Source: Klebsiella huaxiensis
Lineage (GTDB): Bacteria; Pseudomonadota; Gammaproteobacteria; Enterobacterales; Enterobacteriaceae
DNA: 64,000 nucleotides
NCBI RefSeq assembly: GCF_003261575.2
Contig: NZ_CP036175.1
Span: 1,240,001 to 1,304,000 of the forward strand
Reading direction: 5' to 3'
The translations under genes and the position numbers were made by a program. The first letter of the stretch is position 1. Every line of letters begins with the position of its first letter. Positions 40,838-49,526 of the stretch are shown in pieces. The notes under the pieces were generated by a model that had not been told where the DNA came from, ran no database searches, and saw nothing but the letters and a program-made list of their open reading frames with translations.

Positions 40838-41998
40838 TTGTCGGAGAAAAAGTCGGTCTCTTTACCCGGGCGTCGTCATTTCATCCGCCTTCTGGGAGGA
40901 TGTTCCATTTTACTCCTTCCTGCTTTGAGCGGATGTGTCAACAAAGAGAGTGCAGGGAGGCCAAAAACTCCCCCACACGATGATCTACGCTATCGGTGGC
41001 TGGCCGCTGCGGCTCAGGCTCCCAGTTCTCACAATATGCAACCCTGGAAGGTCGAACTGACCTCTGGTACGGCTATGCTGTTGTATGCCAACTCCCGCTA
41101 CCTGCTTCCTGAAGCCGATCCTGAATCCCGGCAGACGATGGTTTCGCTGGGCGGATTTCTGGAATTACTGTCTATGGCAGCAGGAGCCGAGGGTTTCTGT
41201 TGCGATATTCAGTTGTTTCCCTCGGGTGAAAACATCAACCAGCCAGTGGCCCAGATCGCCTTTCGCAGAGCGAAAGGCGTGAGCCGTGCAGATGGGCTTC
41301 TGCCTTATATTAGTGTGCGCCGAACTATCCGTAGCGGCTTCATTCATAACAGGCCCCTAACCGAAGAACGACTGTCACTGTTACTGACGGAAGGAACCTG
41401 TTATGGAACCCTCTGTAAAGGCAGTATAGGGTCACAGCAGGTTGTCGCGATTGGGGAAATGGCGACTAACGCCTGGCTGACGGATATCAGTCAGCCAGCT
41501 ATTATGCAGGAAATGCTTGGTGTCACTCGGATTGGTCGTAAGGAAATCGCACAGCATCGCGATGGTATTGCCATTGAGGGATTTTTACCTGAGCTGGCCG
41601 AGATGCTGGGTATGTTTCCCCGCGATAGTCTTCCAGCAAAGGACTCTGCGATGATGAAAAATAAGCAGGAGATGGGGAAGCAGCAGGCCGCCAGCGCTGC
41701 CGGATGGGTATGGGTAGTCAGCCCGGATAATTCTCGTACCGCTCAAATTGCTGCCGGGCGTGCTTTTGTTCGACTTCATCTGCGGGCTACACAGCTTGGA
41801 ATCGCCCTACAGCCGATGTCTCAGGGACTGGAACGCTATCCGGCGATGGAGGAACACCGCAGGGCGTTATACAGAACCCTGGGCATGGCATTAGGAAAAG
41901 AGACCATCCAGATGCTGGCTCGTGTAGGATATGCCGAAGGAGGGCGGGCCACGCCACGCAGGTCTGTCAGCGAATTTGTGGTGCAGAAGGCGATCTAA
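40838..41998 (+). CDS. Nitroreductase-family protein with Tat lipoprotein signal
   Basis: A 386-residue protein starting at TTG 40838, with AAGGAGAG eight bases upstream. The N-terminus has a twin-arginine motif (PGRRHFIRLLGG, R12-R13), a hydrophobic stretch and a lipobox ALSGC (C33). This suggests export in folded form with its flavin and then anchoring to a membrane. The rest resembles the nitroreductase fold of the Acg type (LAAAAQAPSSHNMQPWKV, YISVRRTIRSGF, IALQPMSQGLERYP). Substrate unknown. Its stop overlaps the tetR-type start, so the two are coupled. Confidence 0.85.
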   Translation: MSEKKSVSLPGRRHFIRLLGGCSILLLPALSGCVNKESAGRPKTPPHDDLRYRWLAAAAQAPSSHNMQPWKVELTSGTAMLLYANSRYLLPEADPESRQTMVSLGGFLELLSMAAGAEGFCCDIQLFPSGENINQPVAQIAFRRAKGVSRADGLLPYISVRRTIRSGFIHNRPLTEERLSLLLTEGTCYGTLCKGSIGSQQVVAIGEMATNAWLTDISQPAIMQEMLGVTRIGRKEIAQHRDGIAIEGFLPELAEMLGMFPRDSLPAKDSAMMKNKQEMGKQQAASAAGWVWVVSPDNSRTAQIAAGRAFVRLHLRATQLGIALQPMSQGLERYPAMEEHRRALYRTLGMALGKETIQMLARVGYAEGGRATPRRSVSEFVVQKAI

Positions 41999-42654
41999 TG
42001 TCTTCCCGGCAGATCGATAACAGCAGACGTAAAGCTGAAAACACCACCCGTAACCGTAAAAAAACGGAGGCGGCAATCCTGAATGCTGTCAGCAGTATAT
42101 TGATACGCGATGGCGCTTCAGGTTTGGGTATCAATGCTGTCGCCAGAGAGGCTGGGGTCGATAAGGTTCTTATCTACCGGTATTTTGGTGGTTTTGATGA
42201 GCTGCTGCGGGCATTTGGTTCCTGGGGCGGTTTCTGGCCATCGGTTGAGGAGTTACTGGCCGGGCACGATATTGCATCAATGCCATTCAGTGCCCGACTC
42301 TCGTTCTTTCTCGAACGGGCGATTGATGCTCTACGGGCCCGACCATTGACTCAGGAGATACTGGCGATGGAAATCAGTGGGCCCAACGTCCTGACCGATA
42401 TCCTGAATGTTTCGCTGGAACAGTGGGGGCGAGATATCAGCCAGCGTCTGGCTGAAGGTTACCCGGGAGATACTGAGCGGTTGAATCTGATCGTAACCAC
42501 GCTTTTTGCCAGGATTCAGTACTTCATGTTGCGTTCGCGCAATACCCGTCTTTTCGGCGGGATTGCTATTCGTGAAGATGAAGGATGGCAGTTAATCAAA
42601 CAGAGCCTCGGGCGGTTATGTGAACGGATCGTGGATGAGTCTTCATCGGCATAA
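41998..42654 (+). CDS. TetR-family regulator
   Basis: A 218-residue regulator with the TetR helix-turn-helix at about residues 35-65 (LGINAVAREAGVDKVLIYRYFG). The rest is an all-helical ligand domain. It is coupled to the nitroreductase gene by a one-base overlap, and a large inverted repeat precedes that operon. Repression of its own operon, relieved by the nitroreductase substrate or a related compound, is the simplest reading. Confidence 0.9.
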   Translation: MSSRQIDNSRRKAENTTRNRKKTEAAILNAVSSILIRDGASGLGINAVAREAGVDKVLIYRYFGGFDELLRAFGSWGGFWPSVEELLAGHDIASMPFSARLSFFLERAIDALRARPLTQEILAMEISGPNVLTDILNVSLEQWGRDISQRLAEGYPGDTERLNLIVTTLFARIQYFMLRSRNTRLFGGIAIREDEGWQLIKQSLGRLCERIVDESSSA

Positions 42655-42665
42655 TGATAATGATG

Positions 42666-42783
42666 TATACCCGTCATACTTCAAGTTGCAGGTGTGTTGG
42701 CTTCACCCCTTACGGGGCCAGCGCAAGCACTGTTCAAAACGGTTAACTGTTTTGTCCTGCAACTCGAATTATTTAGGGTATAG
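42666..42783. repeat. 118-bp element with 26-bp terminal inverted repeats (MITE/REP-like)
   Basis: The ends TATACCCGTCATACTTCAAG... and ...CGAATTATTTAGGGTATA are imperfect inverted copies that include a matched TTGCAG/CTGCAA. Elements with these ends occur in intergenic spots of many enterobacteria as I recall. No coding capacity. It lies 11 bases after the tetR-type stop and may also act as its terminator. The rest of the gap (42784-42961) is AT-rich with no gene seen. Confidence 0.75.
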
Positions 42784-42961
42784 ATAATGTTTAATTTCTG
42801 GTTCGCGATCACCTTGAATTATATTTACATGATATGAAAAGTTGTAATTTTCATATGTCTTTCTCATTTTAATATTGCACTTCAAAAAATTAGTGTATTT
42901 AAGATAATTTCATCTCTTTTCTTAGTCTTTATATCACTCAAAACACTTATATCAGTTTAGT

Positions 42962-43843
42962 TTATGGGGTAGATAATGTCACAGTGCCGAGACACCGAAA
43001 ATTACCCGCAGAGTTCGGATTAAAACTAAACACCAGTGAGTTTGTTACACCGCTGATGGTGATGTGAGATTCACCGTCAGCAGGCACAGAATTACCAATA
43101 GAGCCAGATATCGACATTTCAGGAGCCCAACGGCTACAAGGCTCCCCAACTGTCCACGACAATTTAGTGTGCGTTAGCAAGCCGAGTGTAGAAAGAGTTA
43201 CCGTACTTGAGATAGGTTCCCCAATTATGCCATACATAGGCGTGGGAGCGGATAATCTAGCGTAAACACTAGAGCTGACAGGCAGCAACATTTCAGTCGT
43301 CCGCACATATCCATCATACCCCTGCTTCATTTCGAGACCTGTAGCCGAAAAGTCAAACGTACATAGTACCTGAATGACATCTGGCCCTGTCCATACTCGT
43401 TCTGCAGCAGGGAGACTATTAGATATTTGAGGTCGTACACCATAATTACTGTAGCTGCGTACAGCCCCATAGGGGCGCTCAGCAACTGATACATTGTCTC
43501 CATACCACAATACATCGAATGTAAAACCAGAAATAGTGGCGGGTATTGGCTCTCCATTGACTGTACATTGGCTTACTGTCCTCTCCAGCACCTCAGAAGG
43601 GCAATCAATCCAGCTCTCTGACGACGAAGCAACATTTGAACACTTATGGACAATTTGCATGGCATTGTCCGTCCATGGAATGGACGTACTATTCAGAGTA
43701 GGTGGCGATCTAGTACTGGTTGTAAAGAGGCTACCACCAGGATTAGAAGTTATTGCAAGAAAAACATCTTCAGCATAAGCGGGTATGCCGGATGTGACGA
43801 TAAGTGATCCAAAAACCGAAGCCCAGATGTAGTTGATGTTCAT
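42962..43843 (-). CDS. Tip adhesin candidate, fimbrial operon 2
   Basis: A 293-residue secreted protein. I chose ATG 43843: it gives a clean signal peptide (NINYIWASVFGSLIVTSGIPAYA) and has GGAGAG upstream; a longer frame reaches 43894. The body has six or more cysteines and two parts, the second (from about 190) with beta-rich SSTVTLSTLGLLTHTKLSWTVGEPC and an end RCLGTVTLSTP. It is the last gene of the operon, after a hairpin. Its base composition is visibly more AT-rich than the usher and chaperone genes, as adhesin genes often are. No clear relatives recognised, so adhesin is a call from place and shape. Confidence 0.72.
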   Translation of the reverse strand: MNINYIWASVFGSLIVTSGIPAYAEDVFLAITSNPGGSLFTTSTRSPPTLNSTSIPWTDNAMQIVHKCSNVASSSESWIDCPSEVLERTVSQCTVNGEPIPATISGFTFDVLWYGDNVSVAERPYGAVRSYSNYGVRPQISNSLPAAERVWTGPDVIQVLCTFDFSATGLEMKQGYDGYVRTTEMLLPVSSSVYARLSAPTPMYGIIGEPISSTVTLSTLGLLTHTKLSWTVGEPCSRWAPEMSISGSIGNSVPADGESHITISGVTNSLVFSFNPNSAGNFRCLGTVTLSTP

Positions 43844-43911
43844 AGTAATGTTTTCTCTCCATAAATGAGTCGTTTTATAGGCTACGGTGGACACTTGAGT
43901 CCATTAGCTGA

Positions 43912-43957
43912 AGAAACAACGCCACCACAGATGCCAGACTCCGGCATTGGGTGGCGC
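43912..43957 (-). terminator. Hairpin between major pilin and adhesin, operon 2
   Basis: CGCCACC (43920-43926) pairs with GGTGGCG (43950-43956), with an inner ATGCC/GGCAT stem; on the minus strand GTTGTTTCTTC follows. It should cut most transcripts after the major pilin and let few reach the adhesin gene. Confidence 0.8.
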
Positions 43958-44036
43958 TTTCCTTCTTTGACGACACGGCCAGTTGAATGCCGCAAACCCT
44001 GCATTATCCATACTGACTGGCCGCCGGGTTTTCGTC

Positions 44037-44609
44037 TTACGGGTACTGCACCACCAGGGTACCGCTGGCGTTCAGCGCGCCCAGGGTTGGCGTGGTGGCG
44101 GTGGTCTGTACCACTTTTGCCACCAGGTCAACAGAGCCGGTGCCACCGGCAGTCAGAGCACCGGTGTAAGAGGCTTTTGCTGTCACATCGTTACTTTTCA
44201 GCAGCGTAGCGGCACCTGCTCCACCATAAACCTGTACCCCGACGTTTTCTGCGTTACCCACTGCTGTCGGGTTGTCCAGGGCATTGATGGTGTTGGTCGT
44301 TGTACCGACAAACCAGACATCCACATCGTCTGCCTCTGTACCGCAGTTGGTGAAATCAATGGTAAATGTTTTCGTTGCCCCCACGGCCCCGATACCGCTG
44401 CTGCCAAAATCAGACTGGGAGATGGTCCCGAAGGCAACGATACCGGCATCCCCCACGCTCACGGTGTCACAGGTGTTATCCAGAATAGTGCCGGTAAAGG
44501 TCACCGGCACATCGACCGGCGTTGAGACCGCCAGCGCACTACCAGAAACCGCTGCCAGAGAAGCTGCAACCAGACCGGATACCAGCGTTTTTTTGAAGTT
44601 GATTGTCAT
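44037..44609 (-). CDS. Major fimbrial subunit, operon 2
   Basis: A 190-residue pilin. Signal peptide ends SGSALA; the mature part has VDVPVTFTGTILDNTCDTV (first cysteine) and FTIDFTNCGTEAD (second), and ends NASGTLVVQYP with the penultimate-type tyrosine. It is followed by a hairpin and then the adhesin gene, and preceded by the usher gene. Not closely similar to the operon 1 pilin by eye, so the two operons belong to different fimbrial groups. Confidence 0.9.
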   Translation of the reverse strand: MTINFKKTLVSGLVAASLAAVSGSALAVSTPVDVPVTFTGTILDNTCDTVSVGDAGIVAFGTISQSDFGSSGIGAVGATKTFTIDFTNCGTEADDVDVWFVGTTTNTINALDNPTAVGNAENVGVQVYGGAGAATLLKSNDVTAKASYTGALTAGGTGSVDLVAKVVQTTATTPTLGALNASGTLVVQYP

Positions 44610-44681
44610 AGTCAGTTTTCCTTTTTTACTGTTTTTAATGGCGACCGTTCATGGTCGCCGGTGAATCAAAGCCCCTGTGCC

Positions 44682-47372
44682 TTATCGCTGCACACAGACT
44701 TCAGATAGCTGTACCGGGGACTGCTGCATCTGCTGCTCCGTCAGCCGGTAGCGCACCGTGCATTGTTGATTCGCACTGCTGCCCCACTGCGCCTGCAGTT
44801 CGCCTTCGCTCTCCATGCCCGACAGGAACACCACCCCGTCGTCGCCGGTAATACCGCTGCTGTTTGCTGCCGTCACGGTGGTGCCGAACGGCAGCGGCTT
44901 ACCCTGGTAAGTCAGGCGCATCAGGACGCGTGCGCCGCTGTGGGCCTTAAAGTCTGCCCGCACCAGCGCCCCCCGGGTGGGTACCACCCGCACGGAGGTC
45001 TCCTCCAGCTCGGTCTGCTCGTCCAGTCCGCCCGCATCCAGTTCAACCCGCGTCTCGCGGTACTCGCTGCTGTACGGCAGCAGGGCGTAGCCGCGCCAGT
45101 CCGTTTTCACCCCGGTACCATTTCTGACCGGAACCCCCGCCGCGCCTGGTGCCGCCACCAGGATACTGGTGGTCCCCGGCTGCTGGCCCAGCGTCAGGCC
45201 GTTGCGGTGTAATACGGCCCCCCCGGTCACGCCGTAGTTCACCTGGCGGTAGTCCCGGCTGTAGCTGTAGCCCAGCGAGGTGCTGCCGTAGGTGCCGCGG
45301 TAATCAACGTTAGCGCTGCCGCTGCCACCGTCCTGACCGCCGTTGTCTCCCTGGCGGGTATAACCCTGCTGGACGTTCCAGCCGAAGTTGTGGTCTTCCA
45401 GCAGCGTGCCGCTGAGGCCCCCGGTATAGCTGGTGCGTCCGTTACTGTTGCGGCTGGCGTTACCCGTCAGCCGGGTCTGCGGCCCGCTTATCTTCTGCTG
45501 GCCCGGCAGTAGCGCGCTCAACGGCAGCGAGAACGACAGATAGGCCGCGCGGTCCGAATGCGTCTGGTTACTGCCCTTGCTGTAGCTCCATGACAGGTTG
45601 TAGTTCACCGGCCCCAGGGTGGCGTTGTACCCGGCCATCAGCGAGTCGGTGGTCCGGTCGCTGTTCCAGTAACTCTGGCGGGTCCCGGTCAGATACAGCG
45701 AGCCGTAGCGGCCAAAGCGTTGCGAAATATTGGCCTGCATCCGCGACTTTTTGGTGTTGTACAGGTTGTAATAGTCGGTATACGGACGCTCTACCGGGCG
45801 GCCTTCCGCATCCAGGGTGTCGTAGTCGTACAGCCAGCCGGACATCCCTTTCAGGGCAGTTTCGTCCAGGGTGTGGAATCCCCGCGTCGAGTAGCGATAG
45901 CCTGCCAGGCGGAAGGTGGTTCCCAGCAAACTCATGGAGCGGGCGTACAGAAAGCGCACCGACTGCCCCGTATGGCTGCTGCCGTCTGCCAGCTCGCTGC
46001 TGGCATGGGTAAAGTCTGCAGACAGCGCCCCCCAGCGGGCCATGTTCACCCCGGCACCGAACATACCGGCCTGGTATTTCTCCGCCATTTGCAGGCCGCC
46101 ATAGGCGGTGGTGTTATAAGGCAGCCCCCACTGCAGGGTGCCCTGGGCAAATTCCGGGTCGTCGTAGCGGTTGCTGGTATTGCGAAAACGCCCGGCCGCG
46201 ATGCTGTAACGCACCCGTCCCTCGCGCTGCAGCAGCGGGACCGAGGAGTACGGCACCACAAACGTGCGGGCGGTCCCGTCGGCTTCGGTGACGGTCACAT
46301 CGAGGTCACCGCCGGTGGAGACCGGATACAGGTCATCAATCACAAAGGCACCCGGCGGAACGAACGTCTGATAAATCAGGCTGCCGTTCTGGCGGATACT
46401 GACCCGGGCGTTGCTGAATGCTGACCCTTTCACCAGCGGGGCAAAACCGCGCTGGGTGTCCGGGTACATGCTGTCGTCAGTGGCCAGCCGCACTCCCCTG
46501 AAGGAAAAGGCGTCGAAGAGGTCACCGTCAGTGGTCGACTCCCCCAGCAGCAACCGGCTGCGCAGCGGGATAATCGCCCGCTCGGCATAGGTGTTCAGGC
46601 GGTCCCACTCGCTGCGGCTGCCGCCGCCGGTGGTGGAGTAGCGGCTCCAGGTGCGGTTATCGCGCAATCGCCAGGGGCCAACGTTAATGCCGTTATCCAG
46701 ATTCAGGTACAGGTTGCTGCTGTTCATTCCGGTGCTGCGGCTGTGGCTGTTGCTGCCGTTCAGGCGGTAGCCGAGCAGCAGGGCGTTGATGCCCTCATCC
46801 CAGCGTTCCGGGGGTATCCACCCCCGGGGCTGATTCTTCACCATCGCCTGGGGGATGCTGATATCAAGACGCATTTTTTCGAAGTCAAAAGCGGTATAAG
46901 CCTGCGGAATATAGCGCCCCGGTGAAATACACTGGTCGTCCGCCAGGGCAGCCATCGCCGGCACGGCGTCCATTTTCAGGCCGATATCGCGCCAGTCATC
47001 GGGTGTCAGGCAGGCCATCAGACCCGTGGTGTCACGGATATCTTTTTCCCCGGTCGCCGCCACCTCACGGCCGGTATCCGCCACGCTGTCGGCGGCAACA
47101 AAGCGCACGCTGCGGGCAGCCAGCCAGTTACCGTTGAGGTACATCTCCACGTCATAGGTGCCGGGCATCTGCGTCCCGGCCGGCGTCAGGTAAGAAAGGT
47201 CAGCGACCTCGTCGGGGTTACCGGAGACCAGCGCCGACGGAAAGTACATCTCCGCGTGGCTCAGCGCAGGCAGTGCCAGCAGTATCAGGACAGCCAGTGG
47301 GTGCAGGGAAGCCTGCTGCCGCGTGAGCCCCGGTAACCGGTTTTTACGGGGGACCTGATGATTCTTTTTCAT
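44682..47372 (-). CDS. Outer-membrane fimbrial usher, operon 2
   Basis: An 896-residue usher, somewhat longer than that of operon 1. A long signal region (to about residue 40, ending LSHAE) precedes the N-terminal domain (MYFPSALVSGNPDEVADLSYL). GWIPPERWDEGINALLLGYRLNG marks the pore start, DDSMYPDTQRGFAPLVKG the plug region, and C-terminal domains have SSGITGDDGVVFLSGME and a Cys pair (NQQCTVRY, SEVCVQR). Frame intact. GC-rich compared with the adhesin gene. It lies 54 bases after the chaperone gene. Confidence 0.95.
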   Translation of the reverse strand: MKKNHQVPRKNRLPGLTRQQASLHPLAVLILLALPALSHAEMYFPSALVSGNPDEVADLSYLTPAGTQMPGTYDVEMYLNGNWLAARSVRFVAADSVADTGREVAATGEKDIRDTTGLMACLTPDDWRDIGLKMDAVPAMAALADDQCISPGRYIPQAYTAFDFEKMRLDISIPQAMVKNQPRGWIPPERWDEGINALLLGYRLNGSNSHSRSTGMNSSNLYLNLDNGINVGPWRLRDNRTWSRYSTTGGGSRSEWDRLNTYAERAIIPLRSRLLLGESTTDGDLFDAFSFRGVRLATDDSMYPDTQRGFAPLVKGSAFSNARVSIRQNGSLIYQTFVPPGAFVIDDLYPVSTGGDLDVTVTEADGTARTFVVPYSSVPLLQREGRVRYSIAAGRFRNTSNRYDDPEFAQGTLQWGLPYNTTAYGGLQMAEKYQAGMFGAGVNMARWGALSADFTHASSELADGSSHTGQSVRFLYARSMSLLGTTFRLAGYRYSTRGFHTLDETALKGMSGWLYDYDTLDAEGRPVERPYTDYYNLYNTKKSRMQANISQRFGRYGSLYLTGTRQSYWNSDRTTDSLMAGYNATLGPVNYNLSWSYSKGSNQTHSDRAAYLSFSLPLSALLPGQQKISGPQTRLTGNASRNSNGRTSYTGGLSGTLLEDHNFGWNVQQGYTRQGDNGGQDGGSGSANVDYRGTYGSTSLGYSYSRDYRQVNYGVTGGAVLHRNGLTLGQQPGTTSILVAAPGAAGVPVRNGTGVKTDWRGYALLPYSSEYRETRVELDAGGLDEQTELEETSVRVVPTRGALVRADFKAHSGARVLMRLTYQGKPLPFGTTVTAANSSGITGDDGVVFLSGMESEGELQAQWGSSANQQCTVRYRLTEQQMQQSPVQLSEVCVQR

Positions 47373-47425
47373 TATTGTTCTCTCCCTGCTGTCCTGTTTC
47401 TGTTCCGTAGAGGTCAGAGCCTGTC

Positions 47426-48142
47426 TCAGTTCACGCTTCTGCTGATTTCTGGCGTCAGCGCACCGTGGTCGCTAATCGTGCGGTAGCTCACGCTGCTGCC
47501 GCTGCCGGCAGGCAGCGCCACGCGGGTTTTCCCCTTCGGCGGGACCATCAAGGTGTTCAGCTTCTGGCTGCCGGCCTTCACATCCGTCAGCGTCAGGTAG
47601 TAAGGCGAGGGATTGCTGATTTCCAGCTGCCCGCCGCTTTTGCGGAAGGTCAGCATCTCCGGCGCTTCGGCCAGCGCAGGCTTCAGGCCAGCCGGGCGGA
47701 CAAACAGCTTGATGCGGTTGGCCGAGGCCAGAATCAGCGAGTTTTTCCCTTCCGTGGCTTCGCGGCTGACGGAGGGGATGGCCTTGGCGATAAAGTAGTA
47801 CAGGGTCTCGCGGTCCTGCGGCAGCGGCCCGCCGGTATACATCAGGCGCAGGGTATTGCCGTTCTCCGGCTTACTGACGTAAAGCGGAGGGGTGACGACA
47901 AAATCCGGGCTCTTTTTGCCGTCGGCATTTTCCACCCACGACTGCACCAGAAAAGTGTCGGTTTTGGAGGAGTTGCTCAGGTTGACCGTGGTTTGTTTTG
48001 CCCCGGCAGGGTAGATAATGCGCGTCCCCTGGATGGATATTCCCCCTTCAGCGACCGCCGTCAGCGGCAGCAGGCCCAGGGCGACCGCCACCAGGCCGGT
48101 TGCGGCTTTTTTACGTAAATAACGAGCTGTAGCTAACATCAT
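47426..48142 (-). CDS. Periplasmic fimbrial chaperone, operon 2
   Basis: A 238-residue PapD-like chaperone. After a signal peptide ending TAVAEG comes GISIQGTRIIYPAGAKQ (cleft arginine), LVQSWVENADGKK, PQDRETLYYFIAKAIPSV and SANRIKLFVRP (cleft lysine). It serves the pilin and adhesin made by the genes downstream. A start two codons further in is possible. Confidence 0.94.
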   Translation of the reverse strand: MMLATARYLRKKAATGLVAVALGLLPLTAVAEGGISIQGTRIIYPAGAKQTTVNLSNSSKTDTFLVQSWVENADGKKSPDFVVTPPLYVSKPENGNTLRLMYTGGPLPQDRETLYYFIAKAIPSVSREATEGKNSLILASANRIKLFVRPAGLKPALAEAPEMLTFRKSGGQLEISNPSPYYLTLTDVKAGSQKLNTLMVPPKGKTRVALPAGSGSSVSYRTISDHGALTPEISRSVN

Positions 48143-48229
48143 TTCACCTTTTCAGTCACAGGCCGGGTACCGGTCTGATGCGTCGTATTGACGGACGAAA
48201 GCAGACCGGCCGGTATTCTTGCGTCAGAC

Positions 48230-48769
48230 TCAGTAGTCCAGCGTCGACAGGGCGTCCTTTCCGGACTGCGTATATTTATCTTTCAGGTCTTCGGTGGCAT
48301 TAAAGGTGGAAATCAGCAGTTTTCCGTCCTTTGAGGAGAGCTGCATGACGTTGAAAATCTTTCCGTCCGCCGCCGGGGTCGTCATCTCAATACGGCTCAT
48401 CTTTTTGCCGTTGACGGTGACTTCCGACAGGACCGGAGAGAGCGCCCCCAGCTGTTGCTTCATCACATCCGCCACTTTTGCAACCTGCGATTCACTGACC
48501 GCATTAGCGGTGGCACTGAACGCGATGGAGACTTTGCCCCCCTCACTTTCCACGTACCAGGCTTCCTGCGGGCGCTGGGCTGCCGGGTATTTGGTTTCCA
48601 GCAGCGTCTGCGGCATCTTCACAAAGCCTTCCGGCAGCACCATGGTGGCTTTTCCGTCGAGGATTTTGGTGGCGTTTTGCGCAGTACCTGCACTGCTGTC
48701 ACCGTCACAGGCGGAAAGCAGCAGAGCGGAGCTGATTAACAGCGAACTGAATAAAATACGTTTTTTCAT
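48230..48769 (-). CDS. DcrB-like lipoprotein inside fimbrial operon 2
   Basis: A 179-residue lipoprotein: signal KKRILFSSLLISSALLLSAC with lipidated C21. The mature part (TKILDGKATMVLPEGFVKMP, NVMQLSSKDGKLLISTFNA) follows the fold pattern of DcrB, an envelope lipoprotein of E. coli. It lies between the LuxR-type regulator and the chaperone on the same strand. A DcrB-like protein is not a standard part of chaperone-usher operons; its job here is unknown. Confidence 0.78.
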   Translation of the reverse strand: MKKRILFSSLLISSALLLSACDGDSSAGTAQNATKILDGKATMVLPEGFVKMPQTLLETKYPAAQRPQEAWYVESEGGKVSIAFSATANAVSESQVAKVADVMKQQLGALSPVLSEVTVNGKKMSRIEMTTPAADGKIFNVMQLSSKDGKLLISTFNATEDLKDKYTQSGKDALSTLDY

Positions 48770-48977
48770 TTCTTTACTCCCTGGTGGAAAGTCATTCTTT
48801 TCAGAATAAATAATTCAGTCGAAAAAGCGGACAGCATTCCTCAGTGACAATTCATCAATGGGTTATATTCAGCACAAAGTTCGCCCTGATATAAAACATG
48901 AATGTTATTGTTTTTAAACAAAAAATGCAGCTCTCAGTAATGGCGTAGATATAAGGCTAATTTATTTTCCGGTTCAT

Positions 48978-49526
48978 TTAGATAGGTTTTTTCATTTCCA
49001 GGATATCCCGGCACAATAAAACCCCCGCTGAATTACAATTCAGTAACCCGTATTCACGGAAAACATTTCGTTTTATCCGGTAAATTGTTTTTTGGCATAT
49101 CCTTGAATGCTCCGCAATACTCTCCGGAGAATCCTCATTACAGAGTTGTTCAAATACCGCCAGCGTCTGGTGTGACACCTCATCATGAAAAGAATATGTT
49201 CTGATGGCCCGCTGGATAATTGAGAAAAAAGCCTCCACGCTGATATTTTTGGGCAGTAGCCAGGGAAATCCTGTCAGTTTCTGGGGAACGACTGGAACAT
49301 CCTGCATTATCATCAGACGGCAGTGGGTAAATTCATTTCTTTTAATAACAAGATTACGCAGGCGGGCATTACTTACAGCAATGACCACCACATCTCCCGG
49401 ATGTGAAGGATACTTCCTACACATTCCTTTTACTTTATAAAAGAACGCGCGAACACCTGTTCCGGAGTGTAATTTACGCAATCCCTGGAGAAAGAAACTG
49501 TCATCTGAAATAAAGTGATAATTCAT
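48978..49526 (-). CDS. LuxR-type (HTH) regulator of fimbrial operon 2
   Basis: A 182-residue regulator, from ATG 49526 with GGGAGGGA upstream; a longer frame reaches 49583 but lacks a ribosome site. The C-terminal LuxR-type helix-turn-helix is LCNEDSPESIAEHSRICQKTIYRIKR. The N-terminal part opens NYHFISDDSFFLQGLRKL, like the operon 1 regulator opening, which hints at a shared origin. It is the first gene of the operon, 208 bases before the DcrB-like gene. Confidence 0.8.
   Translation of the reverse strand: MNYHFISDDSFFLQGLRKLHSGTGVRAFFYKVKGMCRKYPSHPGDVVVIAVSNARLRNLVIKRNEFTHCRLMIMQDVPVVPQKLTGFPWLLPKNISVEAFFSIIQRAIRTYSFHDEVSHQTLAVFEQLCNEDSPESIAEHSRICQKTIYRIKRNVFREYGLLNCNSAGVLLCRDILEMKKPI

Noticed and set aside
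45720..46424. Long plus-strand frame opposite the operon 2 usher
   Set aside because: Shadow frame of a GC-rich gene with no domain pattern.
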